From: Marinobacterium ramblicola
GTDB taxonomy: Bacteria > Pseudomonadota > Gammaproteobacteria > Pseudomonadales > Balneatricaceae
Assembly (NCBI RefSeq): GCF_019084545.1
Contig: NZ_JAHREP010000007.1
Location: 62,001-126,000 of the forward strand
DNA: 64,000 bases
Reading direction: 5' to 3'
Part shown: positions 9,830 to 18,861 of the stretch, in pieces
Numbering within the stretch: position 1 is the first letter of the stretch
Layout of the letters: each line of letters begins with the position of its first letter
Position numbers and translations under genes: made by a program
The notes under the pieces: generated by a model
Databases searched by the model: none
What the model was told of the DNA's origin: nothing
Seen by the model: the letters and a program-made list of their open reading frames with translations, nothing else

Positions 9830-11937
9830 CGCGACTGTCCGCCGGCGTTTTCCTGTCGCTGTGGCTCATGTTGACCCTGGCACTGTTTGGCTGGGCGGCG
9901 AACCTGTTCAGCCTGCTCTCCGCTTTCGCTCTGTTCACCGGCTACTGCTACAACCTCCAGCCCCAACCCTGGATGCGGGTGATGAAGCTGATCAGCGTCG
10001 GCGCGGGAGTGTTGCTGGTGCTGCCGCTGTTTTGGCAGGGGCAGTTGCTGAGCGCCCTGTTGAAACTGGTGATATTTCTGCTGCTGGCGATCGGTTTCAC
10101 CCTGGCTACTCGGCGTGAGGTGTTCATGCTGATCCTCGGCTCGGTCGGTTTGATGCTTTATGCGGTGATCGAGCAGGAGAGTTTCGCCCTGCGGCTGGTG
10201 GCCTATCTGTTCAGTGTCGTGCTGGTGCTGATGCAGTTGCAGCTGTCCGCTGTGCGGCAGCAGGTCGCTCAGTATCAGGGCGCCGGCAGCGCGCTGGCGG
10301 CGGTACCGGTCTTTGTGATGATTCTGCTGCTCTCGGCGCTGTTGTATTGGCTGCTGCCGCAACCCGAACCAGCGCGATACGAGCTGCTGCCCCAGGGGTT
10401 GGAGCTGCGATATGGCGACCGCCAGTGGGAGGCGATGGCGGATCAACAGGCGACGGCTGGCTCCGGCAGTAGTGGCAGCAGCAGTGGCAGCAGTGGCGAG
10501 AGCGGCTCAGGGGGTGTTGGACCGGAAGGGACAGCCCGGACGGCATGGGGTACGGAGTCTGTGCTGAGGCTAGGTGCAGGGGGCGGGGACACCGCGCCGG
10601 AGCTGCTGCTGAGGGTCGAGGGGGAGCGGCCGGCGTTCCTGCGGGCCTTGGTGTTCGACCAGTTTGACGGTTCCAGCTGGTCGCGCACACACCCGGCCGG
10701 CGGCGACAGCTTCTATCGTCTGAACCATGGCGTATTTGACCGTGACGCAACTGCGCGGCGTGAGGCAAGGCGACAGCGCATCGAGGTGGTGGAGACGCCG
10801 GGCACGGCGTTACCGCTGATGCCTCATGCTTTTCGTATCGAGCTGCCGGCAACCGTACTGCGCATCGATGCCCAGGGCAATCTCTACCTGCCGGACAGGA
10901 TGGAGCCAGGACTCAAATATGAGGTGTTGTCGACTCAGGGGCGGGTCGATGGTCGGCGGCTGTTCCCGGACCCGGTCAAGGGGGGCGATTGGTTGCAGAT
11001 ACCCGCGGTGGCGAGGCCGCTGTGCGAACTGAGCCATCGGTTGGCGAGCGGACGTGAACCGATGGCGGCGGCGAGGCAGATCGAGTACTACCTGTTGCAC
11101 GATCTGGACAAGCGCGAGTCGGCCGCGGGGCTGTCGGACTTCAGCTGGCTGGATCCGCAGTGGTTTATGGAAAATGGCCTGAGCGCCGGGCAGAAGCTGA
11201 GCCTGATGGTGCTGATGATGCGCTGCGAGGGTGTCCCCGCGCGTATCGCCACCGGCTACAGCTCCAAACTGCAGCACCCCCTGAGCGGCATCTGGGAGGT
11301 CACCAGCGAGCATGCCGGCTACTGGTCCGAGATCTATCTGCCGGGTCAGGGGTGGGTGGTGTTCCTGGTCAGCGATAAGCCCGGTGAGGAGCCGGGCAGC
11401 TGGCTGGAGCGTGCTCTGGATTACGCCAACCAGTGTCTGAAACGGGACAACATCAGCCTGACCCAACGACTGATATTGCTCAGCCTGAGGCCTGTGCTGG
11501 AGTCGGCGTTGGCGTTTGAGCGGGCGCGATTGACCACCAAAGCGCTGCTGATTACCGGTTTCCTGCTGCTTCTGTTGTTGGTATGCCTGGCCTGGTATTA
11601 CCGGCGGCGGATCGGGGACTGGTGGTTGCAGCGACGGCTGCTGGCGCGCCTCGAGCGTGAACCGGAACGGGCCGCGATTCACCTGTTCGCGGCGCTGGAG
11701 GCCTGGATGGCGCGAAGGGAGCAGCGGCGCTATCGACATGAAACGGCCAGCGCCTGGCTCGGTCGGCTGGAACTGGATTATCCCTGGCTGGGTGAGTTGC
11801 TGCCGAGCATCGGCAGCGCATTCAATCATCAGCGCTACGGCAAAGATGCGGGTGTGATGGATGCGCGCCAGGCGCGTCAGTGGTGGCGTGAGTTCCAGCG
11901 CCTGGCGGCGCAGCATGGGTGGAACCTCAAGGGTTGA
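9826..11937 (+). CDS. TgpA-like membrane protein with degenerate transglutaminase domain (DUF3488-TGc-DUF4129)
   Basis: The 703-residue protein has about six N-terminal membrane helices (to about 185), then a Gly/Ser linker (about residues 210-225). A periplasmic transglutaminase-like domain runs to about 540, followed by a TM helix at about 567-587 and a cytoplasmic DUF4129-like tail. The block CEGVPARIATGYSS clearly matches the family. By hand alignment the nucleophile position, 15 residues before the Gly of GVPAR, is Ala454 rather than Cys. The expected AHAW block reads SEHAGYWSEIYL. Activity is therefore doubtful. It is the third gene of the moxR operon and its stop abuts the stop of the convergent gene. 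Confidence 0.85.
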   Translation: MTRLSAGVFLSLWLMLTLALFGWAANLFSLLSAFALFTGYCYNLQPQPWMRVMKLISVGAGVLLVLPLFWQGQLLSALLKLVIFLLLAIGFTLATRREVFMLILGSVGLMLYAVIEQESFALRLVAYLFSVVLVLMQLQLSAVRQQVAQYQGAGSALAAVPVFVMILLLSALLYWLLPQPEPARYELLPQGLELRYGDRQWEAMADQQATAGSGSSGSSSGSSGESGSGGVGPEGTARTAWGTESVLRLGAGGGDTAPELLLRVEGERPAFLRALVFDQFDGSSWSRTHPAGGDSFYRLNHGVFDRDATARREARRQRIEVVETPGTALPLMPHAFRIELPATVLRIDAQGNLYLPDRMEPGLKYEVLSTQGRVDGRRLFPDPVKGGDWLQIPAVARPLCELSHRLASGREPMAAARQIEYYLLHDLDKRESAAGLSDFSWLDPQWFMENGLSAGQKLSLMVLMMRCEGVPARIATGYSSKLQHPLSGIWEVTSEHAGYWSEIYLPGQGWVVFLVSDKPGEEPGSWLERALDYANQCLKRDNISLTQRLILLSLRPVLESALAFERARLTTKALLITGFLLLLLLVCLAWYYRRRIGDWWLQRRLLARLEREPERAAIHLFAALEAWMARREQRRYRHETASAWLGRLELDYPWLGELLPSIGSAFNHQRYGKDAGVMDARQARQWWREFQRLAAQHGWNLKG

Positions 11938-14220
11938 TCAGATCGGTCTGTTCAAGTCCCCGTCATTGCGGCTAGAGGTGGCGAACGCCAGCAATGACTC
12001 GGGATCACTGGGTTTGGCGAACAGATAACCCTGCAGAAGCGGACAGCCCATCTCGGTCAGGATACGGGCCTGTCCCTCGGTCTCCACACCCTCGGCGATA
12101 ACGCCCAAGCCAAGGCTCTGTGACATGGCGAGAATCGCGCGGATCAGCTCTCGATCATTGCCGTCGCTCTCCATATCGCGGACGAAGGTGCGGTCGATCT
12201 TGACCGTATCGACCGGAAAGCGTTTCAGATAGCCCAGACTTGAGTATCCGGTACCGAAATCGTCGATGGCGATGCTCAGGCGTAGCATCTTGAGCCGCTG
12301 TAGCGTTTGCAGAATCGTCTCAGGATCGGCCATCAGCGTCGACTCAGTGATCTCAAGTTCGAGCTGCCGGCCGTCGAGATCGTACCGGGCCAGCGTCTGC
12401 TCCACGGTGTGTACGAACGCCAGGTTTTTGAGCTGAAGCGCCGAGGCGTTGACCGCGATCGTCACGCGCTCCAGTTCGCTGCCGCGCCAGCGTAACAACT
12501 GCTCGCAGGCCTGCTCCAGCAACTGCTCGCCCAGCGGCAGGATCAGCCCGGACTCCTCCGCTACCGGGATGAAGTGATCGGGACTGATGAACCCCTGGCC
12601 GGGCCGGTACCAGCGCACCAGCGCCTCCACCGACACGATGCGACGTGACTCGGCGTCGACGATCGGTTGGTAATGGAGTACAAACTCCCGGTTCTGGATC
12701 CCGTGGCGGATGTCGTTCTCCAACTGCAACCGAGCCAGTGCGGTGTCATCGTCCTCGCGCGAAAACAGGTGGATGCAGTTGCGACCGTCGCGCTTTGAAC
12801 GATACATGGCAGCATCGGCGTGCTTCATCAGGCTGTCCGCATCCTGGCCATCCTGTGGGTAGAGGGCGATACCGAAGCTGGCCGTGATCACCAGTTCGAG
12901 ATCATCGAGCCGGCCCGGCGCGCTCAGGCTATCGACGATCTTGCGTACGATCCGTATCGCCTGTTCACCGGAGTCGACATCCTCGAGCAGCAGCACGAAC
13001 TCGTCGCCGCCGAGACGGCAGACGGTATCGCTGGCCCTCAGTGTCGAGGTCAGCCGCCGAGCTACTTCGCATAACAGCTTGTCGCCGCTGCCGTGTCCGA
13101 GCGAATCATTGACACGCTTGAAGTGGTCCAGATCCATGAACACCACGGCGAAGCGGTGGTTGCGACGCTGACCTGCCGCGCAGGCGTGTGCCAGGCGATC
13201 GGCAAACAACATGCGGTTGGGCAGGTCGGTCAGGGCGTCATGGTGGGCCATATAGGCCATTTTTTCCGCCAGTTCGCGGGACTCGGTGACATCGCAGGTG
13301 AGGCGGGAAGAGGCGAGATTGAGTTGTTCCAGCACGCAGGAGAGCAGGATCGGCGGTAACAGGGTCAGCACCAGCGCGGGATAGAAGGATATCAGCAGAT
13401 CGACCCCAGTCGCGCTGGAATGGGGGAGGGTGCCGGTCGAAATCAGCCGGCCGAGCAACAGTGTACAGCCCAGTACCGTGACCGCCGTGCCGGCGAACTG
13501 GCCGCTGATCGCGACCAGCATCAGGGTGGCGGAGATGTAGATGAAAGCATTATCAAGCTGCAGCGAAGCCTGGCCGGCCAGCGCCCATACTGCTGTGATG
13601 GCGAGCAGCGTGTAGGGCTGCTTGAGCAGAGCACGGAGTGGGTTGGAGCCACGGGCCAGCAACAGCACCCCCAAGGGCAGTATCGCGGCGCTGCCGATGG
13701 CGTGTCCTGCAAACCAGTACAGCCAGGGCGAAGCCGGTACGACACCGCCCTGGGTTGCGGGCATAAGGGCGAACAGGCCGGCACCGATCGCCGCCGGAAT
13801 CAGGCTGCCGCAGAGCAGGGCTCTCAGGAACTGCTCGACCTGGGTGACGCAGGGTGCTGGACGGCAATAGCGCTTCAACAGCAGGGCGCCAACGAGTATT
13901 TCACTCAGGTGAGCGGGCAGGGGGATCAGCGCCGAGGCGCTGTCGCCAAGTGCGAACAGCTGGGCGCCGAGGCTTGCCAGCGCTGTCGTCAGCAGTAGGG
14001 TCGGCCAGTTGGCGAGCGGCCGTGACAGCAGGATGAACAGGGCGATGGCGTTGGAGAACCAGAACAGGGGCGTATCCTGTTCCTGTCGGTACAGCGAGAG
14101 GCTGGCCACGGCAGAGTAGAGATAACTGAGCCCGATCAGTAAAGGCCAGAACAGTTCCTGCGGTATGAACGTGGTACGCGTAACGCTTTTTTGGGTTAAC
14201 CCCTCGACTGATCGATGCAT
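11938..14220 (-). CDS. MASE1-type membrane GGDEF-EAL protein
   Basis: The 760-residue protein has a membrane region of about 8-10 helices (residues 20-300) of MASE1 character. A GGDEF domain follows with intact GGDEF at 404-408 and I-site RASD at 395-398. The EAL domain has EAL at 532-534, with DDFGTGYSSLGYLKRFPVD and VIAEGVET intact. Synthesis and hydrolysis of c-di-GMP are both possible. It converges directly on the tgpA-like gene with no base between the stop codons, so no dedicated terminator fits there. The input signal is unknown. Confidence 0.88.
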   Translation of the reverse strand: MHRSVEGLTQKSVTRTTFIPQELFWPLLIGLSYLYSAVASLSLYRQEQDTPLFWFSNAIALFILLSRPLANWPTLLLTTALASLGAQLFALGDSASALIPLPAHLSEILVGALLLKRYCRPAPCVTQVEQFLRALLCGSLIPAAIGAGLFALMPATQGGVVPASPWLYWFAGHAIGSAAILPLGVLLLARGSNPLRALLKQPYTLLAITAVWALAGQASLQLDNAFIYISATLMLVAISGQFAGTAVTVLGCTLLLGRLISTGTLPHSSATGVDLLISFYPALVLTLLPPILLSCVLEQLNLASSRLTCDVTESRELAEKMAYMAHHDALTDLPNRMLFADRLAHACAAGQRRNHRFAVVFMDLDHFKRVNDSLGHGSGDKLLCEVARRLTSTLRASDTVCRLGGDEFVLLLEDVDSGEQAIRIVRKIVDSLSAPGRLDDLELVITASFGIALYPQDGQDADSLMKHADAAMYRSKRDGRNCIHLFSREDDDTALARLQLENDIRHGIQNREFVLHYQPIVDAESRRIVSVEALVRWYRPGQGFISPDHFIPVAEESGLILPLGEQLLEQACEQLLRWRGSELERVTIAVNASALQLKNLAFVHTVEQTLARYDLDGRQLELEITESTLMADPETILQTLQRLKMLRLSIAIDDFGTGYSSLGYLKRFPVDTVKIDRTFVRDMESDGNDRELIRAILAMSQSLGLGVIAEGVETEGQARILTEMGCPLLQGYLFAKPSDPESLLAFATSSRNDGDLNRPI

Positions 14221-14380
14221 TCCCTGGTGTGCCTTATCGTTCTCTGCCAGTGTGCACCGATGCGCCCGGAACCTGTGTCCGGGCGAAACGGTTACCAGCT
14301 TATAACGGCCTAATGCACTGATTCTTTATGACAAATTTAAATTGATGCTACCTGGTGACGTTTTCGAGTGTTCGCCTCCC

Positions 14381-14947
14381 TTATGCCCGGGAGCTGAACT
14401 TGCCGGTCTCGGTGTTGATCTTGACCTTCTCGCCGGTCTCCAGATATTCGGGTACCTGCAGCTCCAGGCCGTTGGCGAACTTCGCCGCCTTGGTGCGACC
14501 GGTGGCGCTGGCCGCCTTCATGCCGGGCACGGTTTCGACGATCTCCATGATCACGATCGGCGGCAACTGGATGGCGATGGCATTACCGTCCACCAGTGAC
14601 AGCATGATCCCCTCCATGTTCTCGACCAGGAACGGCAGTTGGTCTTCGATCACCGAGCCGTTGATGCCGTACTGGCTATAGTCCTCGGCATCCATGAAGT
14701 AGTACAGGTCGTCCTCGCGGTAGAGGTAGGACGCCTTGCGCCGCTCCAGCGCCACCTCCTTGAGGATATCGTCGCCGACGTAGGTGGCCTCGTGCTTGCC
14801 GCCGCCCGGGATCTGGCTGAAACGGACACGGTACAGGGTGGAGGCGCCGCGTGCGGTGGGGTTACGCACGTCGATACTCTGGGCCATCATCAGTTTGCCG
14901 TCGATATCGACGACCTGGCCACGCTTAAGTTCGGATGCCTTGGGCAT
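14381..14947 (-). CDS. efpL: Elongation factor P-like protein (YeiP/EfpL)
   Basis: The 188-residue three-domain EF-P paralogue starts MPKASELKRGQVVDIDGKL. The family blocks IDVRNPTARGASTLYRVRFS and LPPIVIMEIVETVPGMKAAS distinguish YeiP/EfpL from canonical EF-P. It binds the ribosome and eases stalling at difficult peptide bonds. The ATG has a GAGG site. It stands as a single gene, and no strong hairpin is visible after the stop. Confidence 0.93.
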   Translation of the reverse strand: MPKASELKRGQVVDIDGKLMMAQSIDVRNPTARGASTLYRVRFSQIPGGGKHEATYVGDDILKEVALERRKASYLYREDDLYYFMDAEDYSQYGINGSVIEDQLPFLVENMEGIMLSLVDGNAIAIQLPPIVIMEIVETVPGMKAASATGRTKAAKFANGLELQVPEYLETGEKVKINTETGKFSSRA

Positions 14948-14962
14948 GTTGACCTCGAAAAA

Positions 14963-15460
14963 TCAGGGATGTTGTATAAGACCGATCAGTTGTTGCAGGG
15001 CATCGCGCGCCGGATATCGGCCATTCTGTTCATAGTCCAGTGGCCAGCCGGCGTTGATCCTCAAGCAGTCCTGGTACAGTGAGAGCGTGGTGAACTCGCA
15101 GCCTGGGCGAATACCCAGCCCTATCTCTCTGGCTCGCCGATTCAGCTCCCTGCAGTTCAAGCCGGGGCTCTGCAGCCAGAGTACCAGTCCCCCGGAGGGG
15201 TGGCTGAGCGCAATATTATCCGCTAGGGCGTTTTGCAGGAAGCTCTGGTAGGCGGATATCTGCTGTTTTAACTGCGAGCGTACTTTCTGCAGGTGAGTAT
15301 GGTACTGCCCGGTCCCGATAAAGTCGGCCAATGCCGCCTGTGACAGTGCGTTGAGACCGAATTGTCCAACCGACCGATGTTGACGATAGCCTTCCAGATA
15401 ACGCCCCGGCAGACACCAGCCGATGCGCCAGCCGCTTGTATCGCACCCCTTATCTTCCCG
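14963..15460 (-). pseudogene. MocR-type (GntR-HTH/aminotransferase) regulator, C-terminal fossil
   Basis: The readable frame covers only the C-terminal 155 or so residues of a PLP-dependent aminotransferase-like domain. Visible blocks are GWRIGWCLPGRYLEGYRQHR, SVGQFGLNALSQAALADFIG, HPSGGLVLWLQSPG and EIGLGIRPGCEF. The HTH domain, linker and PLP-lysine half are missing. Reading upstream in frame, homology stops near 15433 and a TGA sits at 15461-15463, then the EamA promoter region begins. It is a 5'-deleted MocR gene, probably once the regulator of the divergent transporter. A short active protein from an internal start is unlikely. Confidence 0.8.
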
Positions 15461-15479
15461 TCAGCTCTATCTCTCCAAT

Positions 15480-15517
15480 AACTGTATATGTTTTTTTGTC
15501 AAAAACTGCATCTGTTT
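15480..15517. promoter_or_regulatory. Direct repeats upstream of eamA, candidate MocR operator
   Basis: Two 14-mers, aactgtatatgttt (15480-15493) and aactgcatctgttt (15504-15517), match at 12 of 14 positions and are spaced 24 bp start to start. MocR regulators typically bind such direct repeats near divergent targets. A gataat at 15535-15540 could be the -10 box of eamA. The regulator gene next to it is broken. Confidence 0.45.
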
Positions 15518-15573
15518 ACTTTTTTGGCCGGCGCGATAATCCCCTCCTAGCTGTTTAACGGGGAGTCAGAATC

Positions 15574-16464
15574 ATGCGAACTCAGGATCTGTTGATCGGT
15601 CTGGCGGTGATGTGTCTGTGGGGCGCCAACTTTTCGGTGATCAAACTGGGCGTCGATCAGCTCGACCCGCTGTTGCTGGCGTGTCTGCGATTTACGCTGG
15701 CCACCTTTCCGGCGATTCTTTTTGTTCGGCGACCGGCGGTGGCGTGGCGTTACCTGCTCGCGTATGGGGTGGTGTTCGGTATCGGTGTCTGGGGCATGGT
15801 GACCTGGTCGATCGAGGCGGGTGTATCCGCTGGTATGGCGGGCTTGCTGCTCCAGCTCAGTGTGGTGTTCAGCCTGTTGATCGGTGTGCTTTGGCTGCGG
15901 GAAAAGCTTGGGCTGAAGTCTCTTGCCGGGGCGTTGCTGGCGATCCTGGGGCTGTCGGTGAGCCTGATGCTTGAAGATGGTTCGGTGACGACCGCTGGAT
16001 TGGCCCTGGTCATGCTGGGCGCCTTCAGTTGGAGTCTGACCGGCGTGATCGTCAAACGTTCGGGAACAGAGCACGTATTCGCGTTTAGCGTCTGGGGTAT
16101 GCTGTTTGCGCCCCTGCCGCTGTTCCTGATGGTGTGCTGGCGGCTGGGGCTCGATGGCGCACTGCAAGGGGCGCAACAGCTTAATGCCAGCGCCTGGTTT
16201 TCGGTGCTGTTCCAAGCCTACCCGACCACGCTGCTGGGCTACTGGCTGTGGAACCGCTTGCTGGTGCGCTACCCCCTGTCCAGGGTAGCGCCTTTGACGC
16301 TGCTGGTGCCGGTGTTCGGGTTGCTCGGCAGTGCGATTTTCTATGCCGAACAGGTCGGTACGATCAAGCTGATCGCCTGTCTGTCGATTTTGGCGGGCCT
16401 GGTTGTCAGTCAGTGGCAACCGGGTTGGACAGGGCTGGTGATGCGCAGGCGAGCGGTTCAATAG
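15574..16464 (+). CDS. EamA/DMT-family transporter
   Basis: The 296-residue protein has ten predicted hydrophobic segments in two EamA repeats. It begins LLIGLAVMCLWGANFSVIKLG, typical of drug/metabolite exporters. The second repeat starts around residue 150 (ALVMLGAFSWSLTGVIVKRSG). A GGGGAG site precedes the ATG. Divergent MocR-EamA pairs are common, but here the MocR partner is only a remnant. The C-terminus overlaps the convergent dehydrogenase gene by 7 bp. The substrate is unknown; export of an amino acid or related metabolite is an inference. Confidence 0.88.
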   Translation: MRTQDLLIGLAVMCLWGANFSVIKLGVDQLDPLLLACLRFTLATFPAILFVRRPAVAWRYLLAYGVVFGIGVWGMVTWSIEAGVSAGMAGLLLQLSVVFSLLIGVLWLREKLGLKSLAGALLAILGLSVSLMLEDGSVTTAGLALVMLGAFSWSLTGVIVKRSGTEHVFAFSVWGMLFAPLPLFLMVCWRLGLDGALQGAQQLNASAWFSVLFQAYPTTLLGYWLWNRLLVRYPLSRVAPLTLLVPVFGLLGSAIFYAEQVGTIKLIACLSILAGLVVSQWQPGWTGLVMRRRAVQ

Positions 16465-17396
16465 CCCCGTTGGTAATCCACCGCCGACGGTAGAGTGTTG
16501 GTGCTCAGGTAGCGGCGGATGTTCTGCTGCACGATACGGCTGGCGCTGCGGATATCGGTGGGCCCGGAGATATGTGGTAGCAGAGTGATCGACGGATGCG
16601 CCCAGAGTGGGCTGGTCGGCGGCAGCGGCTCCTGTTCGAACACATCGAGCACGGCGTGCTTTAGCGCGCCGCTGTCGAGCCGCTCCACCAGCGCGTCGTA
16701 GTCGAAGATCGCGGCGCGGGCGAAGTTGATGAGGCTGGCGCCGGGTTTGAGCTGGTTCAGCCGTTTGGCATCGATCAGCCTACGGGTCTCGTCGGTCAGC
16801 GGCAGCAGGGCGACCAGGATATCGCATTGGCCGAGCATGGGCTCCAGCTGATCGGTACCGGCGTAGTGCGATACGCCTTCAATCTGCTGTGGCGAGCGGC
16901 TCCAGCTGCACACCTTGAAACCGTTGGCGCGCAATCTGTGGATCGCCGCCTGCCCCAGGTTGCCGCTACCGAGTACACCCACGCTGCGCTCCGACGCGGG
17001 CGTGTAGAGATGCTGCTGCCAGACTTTCTGTTGCTGTTGGCGGGCGTAGGTGGGCATCTCGCGATGCAGGTAAAGGGTCCAGGCCAGTACCGCCTCGGCC
17101 ATCACCCGCGCCAGTTCCGGATCCTGCATCCGCACGATGGCGATCCGTTCCAACTCCGGCATCCCTACCATCTTCTCCACCCCGGCCCAGAGGCTCTGCA
17201 CCCAGCTCAGGTTGGGGAAACGGCGCAACTCCTCCGGCCTGGGGTTGGCGACGATGGCAAACCCGGGGGTCTTGGCCTGCTCGTCGCTGAACCGCTCCGA
17301 GGCCAGGATCTCCAGTTCGGGCAGGGCGGCATTCAGGCTTTCCCGCCAGAGTGCGTGCTCGGCGGGGTCGATATCGGCGATCAGCGGTATCTGCAT
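16458..17396 (-). CDS. GhrA-like 2-hydroxyacid dehydrogenase
   Basis: The 312-residue D-2-hydroxyacid dehydrogenase resembles glyoxylate/hydroxypyruvate reductase A. A Rossmann motif VGVLGSGNLGQAAIHRLRAN is followed by the catalytic Arg (LINFARAAIFDYDAL), Glu (VFEQEPLP) and His (LLPHISGPT). I choose the ATG at 17396, which has a GGAG site, rather than an upstream TTG at 17408. It lies 61 bp after doeD on the same strand and is likely the last gene of the doeC-doeD unit. Its role in that pathway is not known. Confidence 0.85.
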   Translation of the reverse strand: MQIPLIADIDPAEHALWRESLNAALPELEILASERFSDEQAKTPGFAIVANPRPEELRRFPNLSWVQSLWAGVEKMVGMPELERIAIVRMQDPELARVMAEAVLAWTLYLHREMPTYARQQQQKVWQQHLYTPASERSVGVLGSGNLGQAAIHRLRANGFKVCSWSRSPQQIEGVSHYAGTDQLEPMLGQCDILVALLPLTDETRRLIDAKRLNQLKPGASLINFARAAIFDYDALVERLDSGALKHAVLDVFEQEPLPPTSPLWAHPSITLLPHISGPTDIRSASRIVQQNIRRYLSTNTLPSAVDYQRGY

Positions 17397-17457
17397 CGGG
17401 GGCTCCAAAACGGCAGAGGGGGCGTCCGTCGCCCCCTTAACATCGGTTCCGTAGAGC

Positions 17458-18828
17458 TTACCCGAGCACTTCGGTCACTGCATCCTTGAGCGCTGCAACC
17501 ACCTGGTCGCACTCATCCGGCGTGATACACAGCGGCGGTGCGAAGCCGAGGATGTCGCCCTGCGGCATGGCGCGGGCGATGACTCCACGCTTGAGCAGGG
17601 CGGCCGCCAACTGGCCGCCCACCGTGCCGAGCGGTTCGTAACGCTTGCGACTGTCCCTGTCGTCGACGAACTCCACCGCGCAGAGCAGCCCTTCGCCGCG
17701 TACCTCGCCGACATGGGGGTGATCGCCGATCGCCTCGCGCAGCGCCCGCTTGAAGTAGGCGCCGGTTTCGGCGGCATTGGCGACCAGGTTCAGCTCATCC
17801 ACCAGTTCCAGGTTGGCGATACCGGCAGCGGCGCCGATCGGGTGGGCGGAGTAGGTCCAGCCGTGACCGAACACGCCGAACTTGTCGGTGCCCTGCTCCA
17901 GCACCTGCCATACCCGGTCGGAGACGATGGAGCCGGACAGCGGCGCGTAGGCGGAGGTCAGCCCCTTGGCGATGGTGATGATATCCGGCTTCATGCCGTA
18001 GTGTTCCGAGCCGAACATGCTGCCCAGACGGCCGAAGCCGGTGACCACCTCGTCGGAGATCAGCAGGATGTCGTGCTTGTTCAATACCTGCTGGATCGCC
18101 TCCCAGTAGCCTTTCGGCGGCGGCACCAGGCCACCGGTGCCCAGCGCCGGTTCCCCGATAAAGGCGGCGACGCTATCGGCGCCCTCGCGCAGGATCAGTT
18201 TCTCCAGCTCCTCGGCACAGTGGGCGGAGAACTGCTCCTCCGACAGGCCGCCATCCTCGCGCAGGTAGTAGTAGGGCGCTTCGGTGTGCACCACCTGGCT
18301 CAGCGGCAGGTCGAACTGCTGGTGAAACAGCTGCAGACCGGTCAGAGAACCGCTCATCAGGCCTGAGCCGTGATAGCCGCGCCAGCGCGAGATGATCTTC
18401 TTCTTCCGTGGCCGGTCGAGCACGTTGTTGTAGTACCAGACCAGCTTGATATTGGTCTCGTTGGCATCGGAGCCGGACAGGCCGTAATAGACTTTGGACA
18501 TGTGCGCCGGTGCCCGGTCGAGGATCATCTTCGACAGGGTGATCGAGGCCTCCGTGCCGTGGCCCACGTAAGCGTGGTAGTAGGCCAGCTGGTTGGCCTG
18601 CTGGCTGATCGCGTCGATCACCTTCTGCCGCCCGTAACCGACGTTGACGCAGTACAGACCGGCAAAGGCATCGAGCAGCCGGTTGCCGTTGATATCCTCG
18701 ATGAACACTCCCTCGCCGCCGGTCACGACGCGGTTGGGCATCTCGCCGCGGGCGAAGTTGGCCAGGTGGGTGGAGGGGTGGAAGAAGTTGTCGCGATCCC
18801 AGCTCTCCAGGGTGTTGATATCGGTCAT
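17458..18828 (-). CDS. doeD: Class III aminotransferase, probable diaminobutyrate transaminase DoeD
   Basis: The 456-residue fold-type I, class III (omega) aminotransferase has the PLP lysine in ITIAKGLTSAYAPLSG, the Asp of LLISDEVVTGFGRLG, and GSDANETNIKLVWYY for phosphate binding. Sequence alone would allow putrescine or beta-alanine as donors. The assignment to L-2,4-diaminobutyrate to aspartate-semialdehyde rests on position: it lies directly behind doeC, with doeA/doeB further upstream on the same strand. A GGAGG site precedes the ATG. It would act in the cytoplasm. Confidence 0.82.
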   Translation of the reverse strand: MTDINTLESWDRDNFFHPSTHLANFARGEMPNRVVTGGEGVFIEDINGNRLLDAFAGLYCVNVGYGRQKVIDAISQQANQLAYYHAYVGHGTEASITLSKMILDRAPAHMSKVYYGLSGSDANETNIKLVWYYNNVLDRPRKKKIISRWRGYHGSGLMSGSLTGLQLFHQQFDLPLSQVVHTEAPYYYLREDGGLSEEQFSAHCAEELEKLILREGADSVAAFIGEPALGTGGLVPPPKGYWEAIQQVLNKHDILLISDEVVTGFGRLGSMFGSEHYGMKPDIITIAKGLTSAYAPLSGSIVSDRVWQVLEQGTDKFGVFGHGWTYSAHPIGAAAGIANLELVDELNLVANAAETGAYFKRALREAIGDHPHVGEVRGEGLLCAVEFVDDRDSRKRYEPLGTVGGQLAAALLKRGVIARAMPQGDILGFAPPLCITPDECDQVVAALKDAVTEVLG

Positions 18829-18861
18829 AAGTACCTCCAGATTCTACGTACGCGAGGCCGG

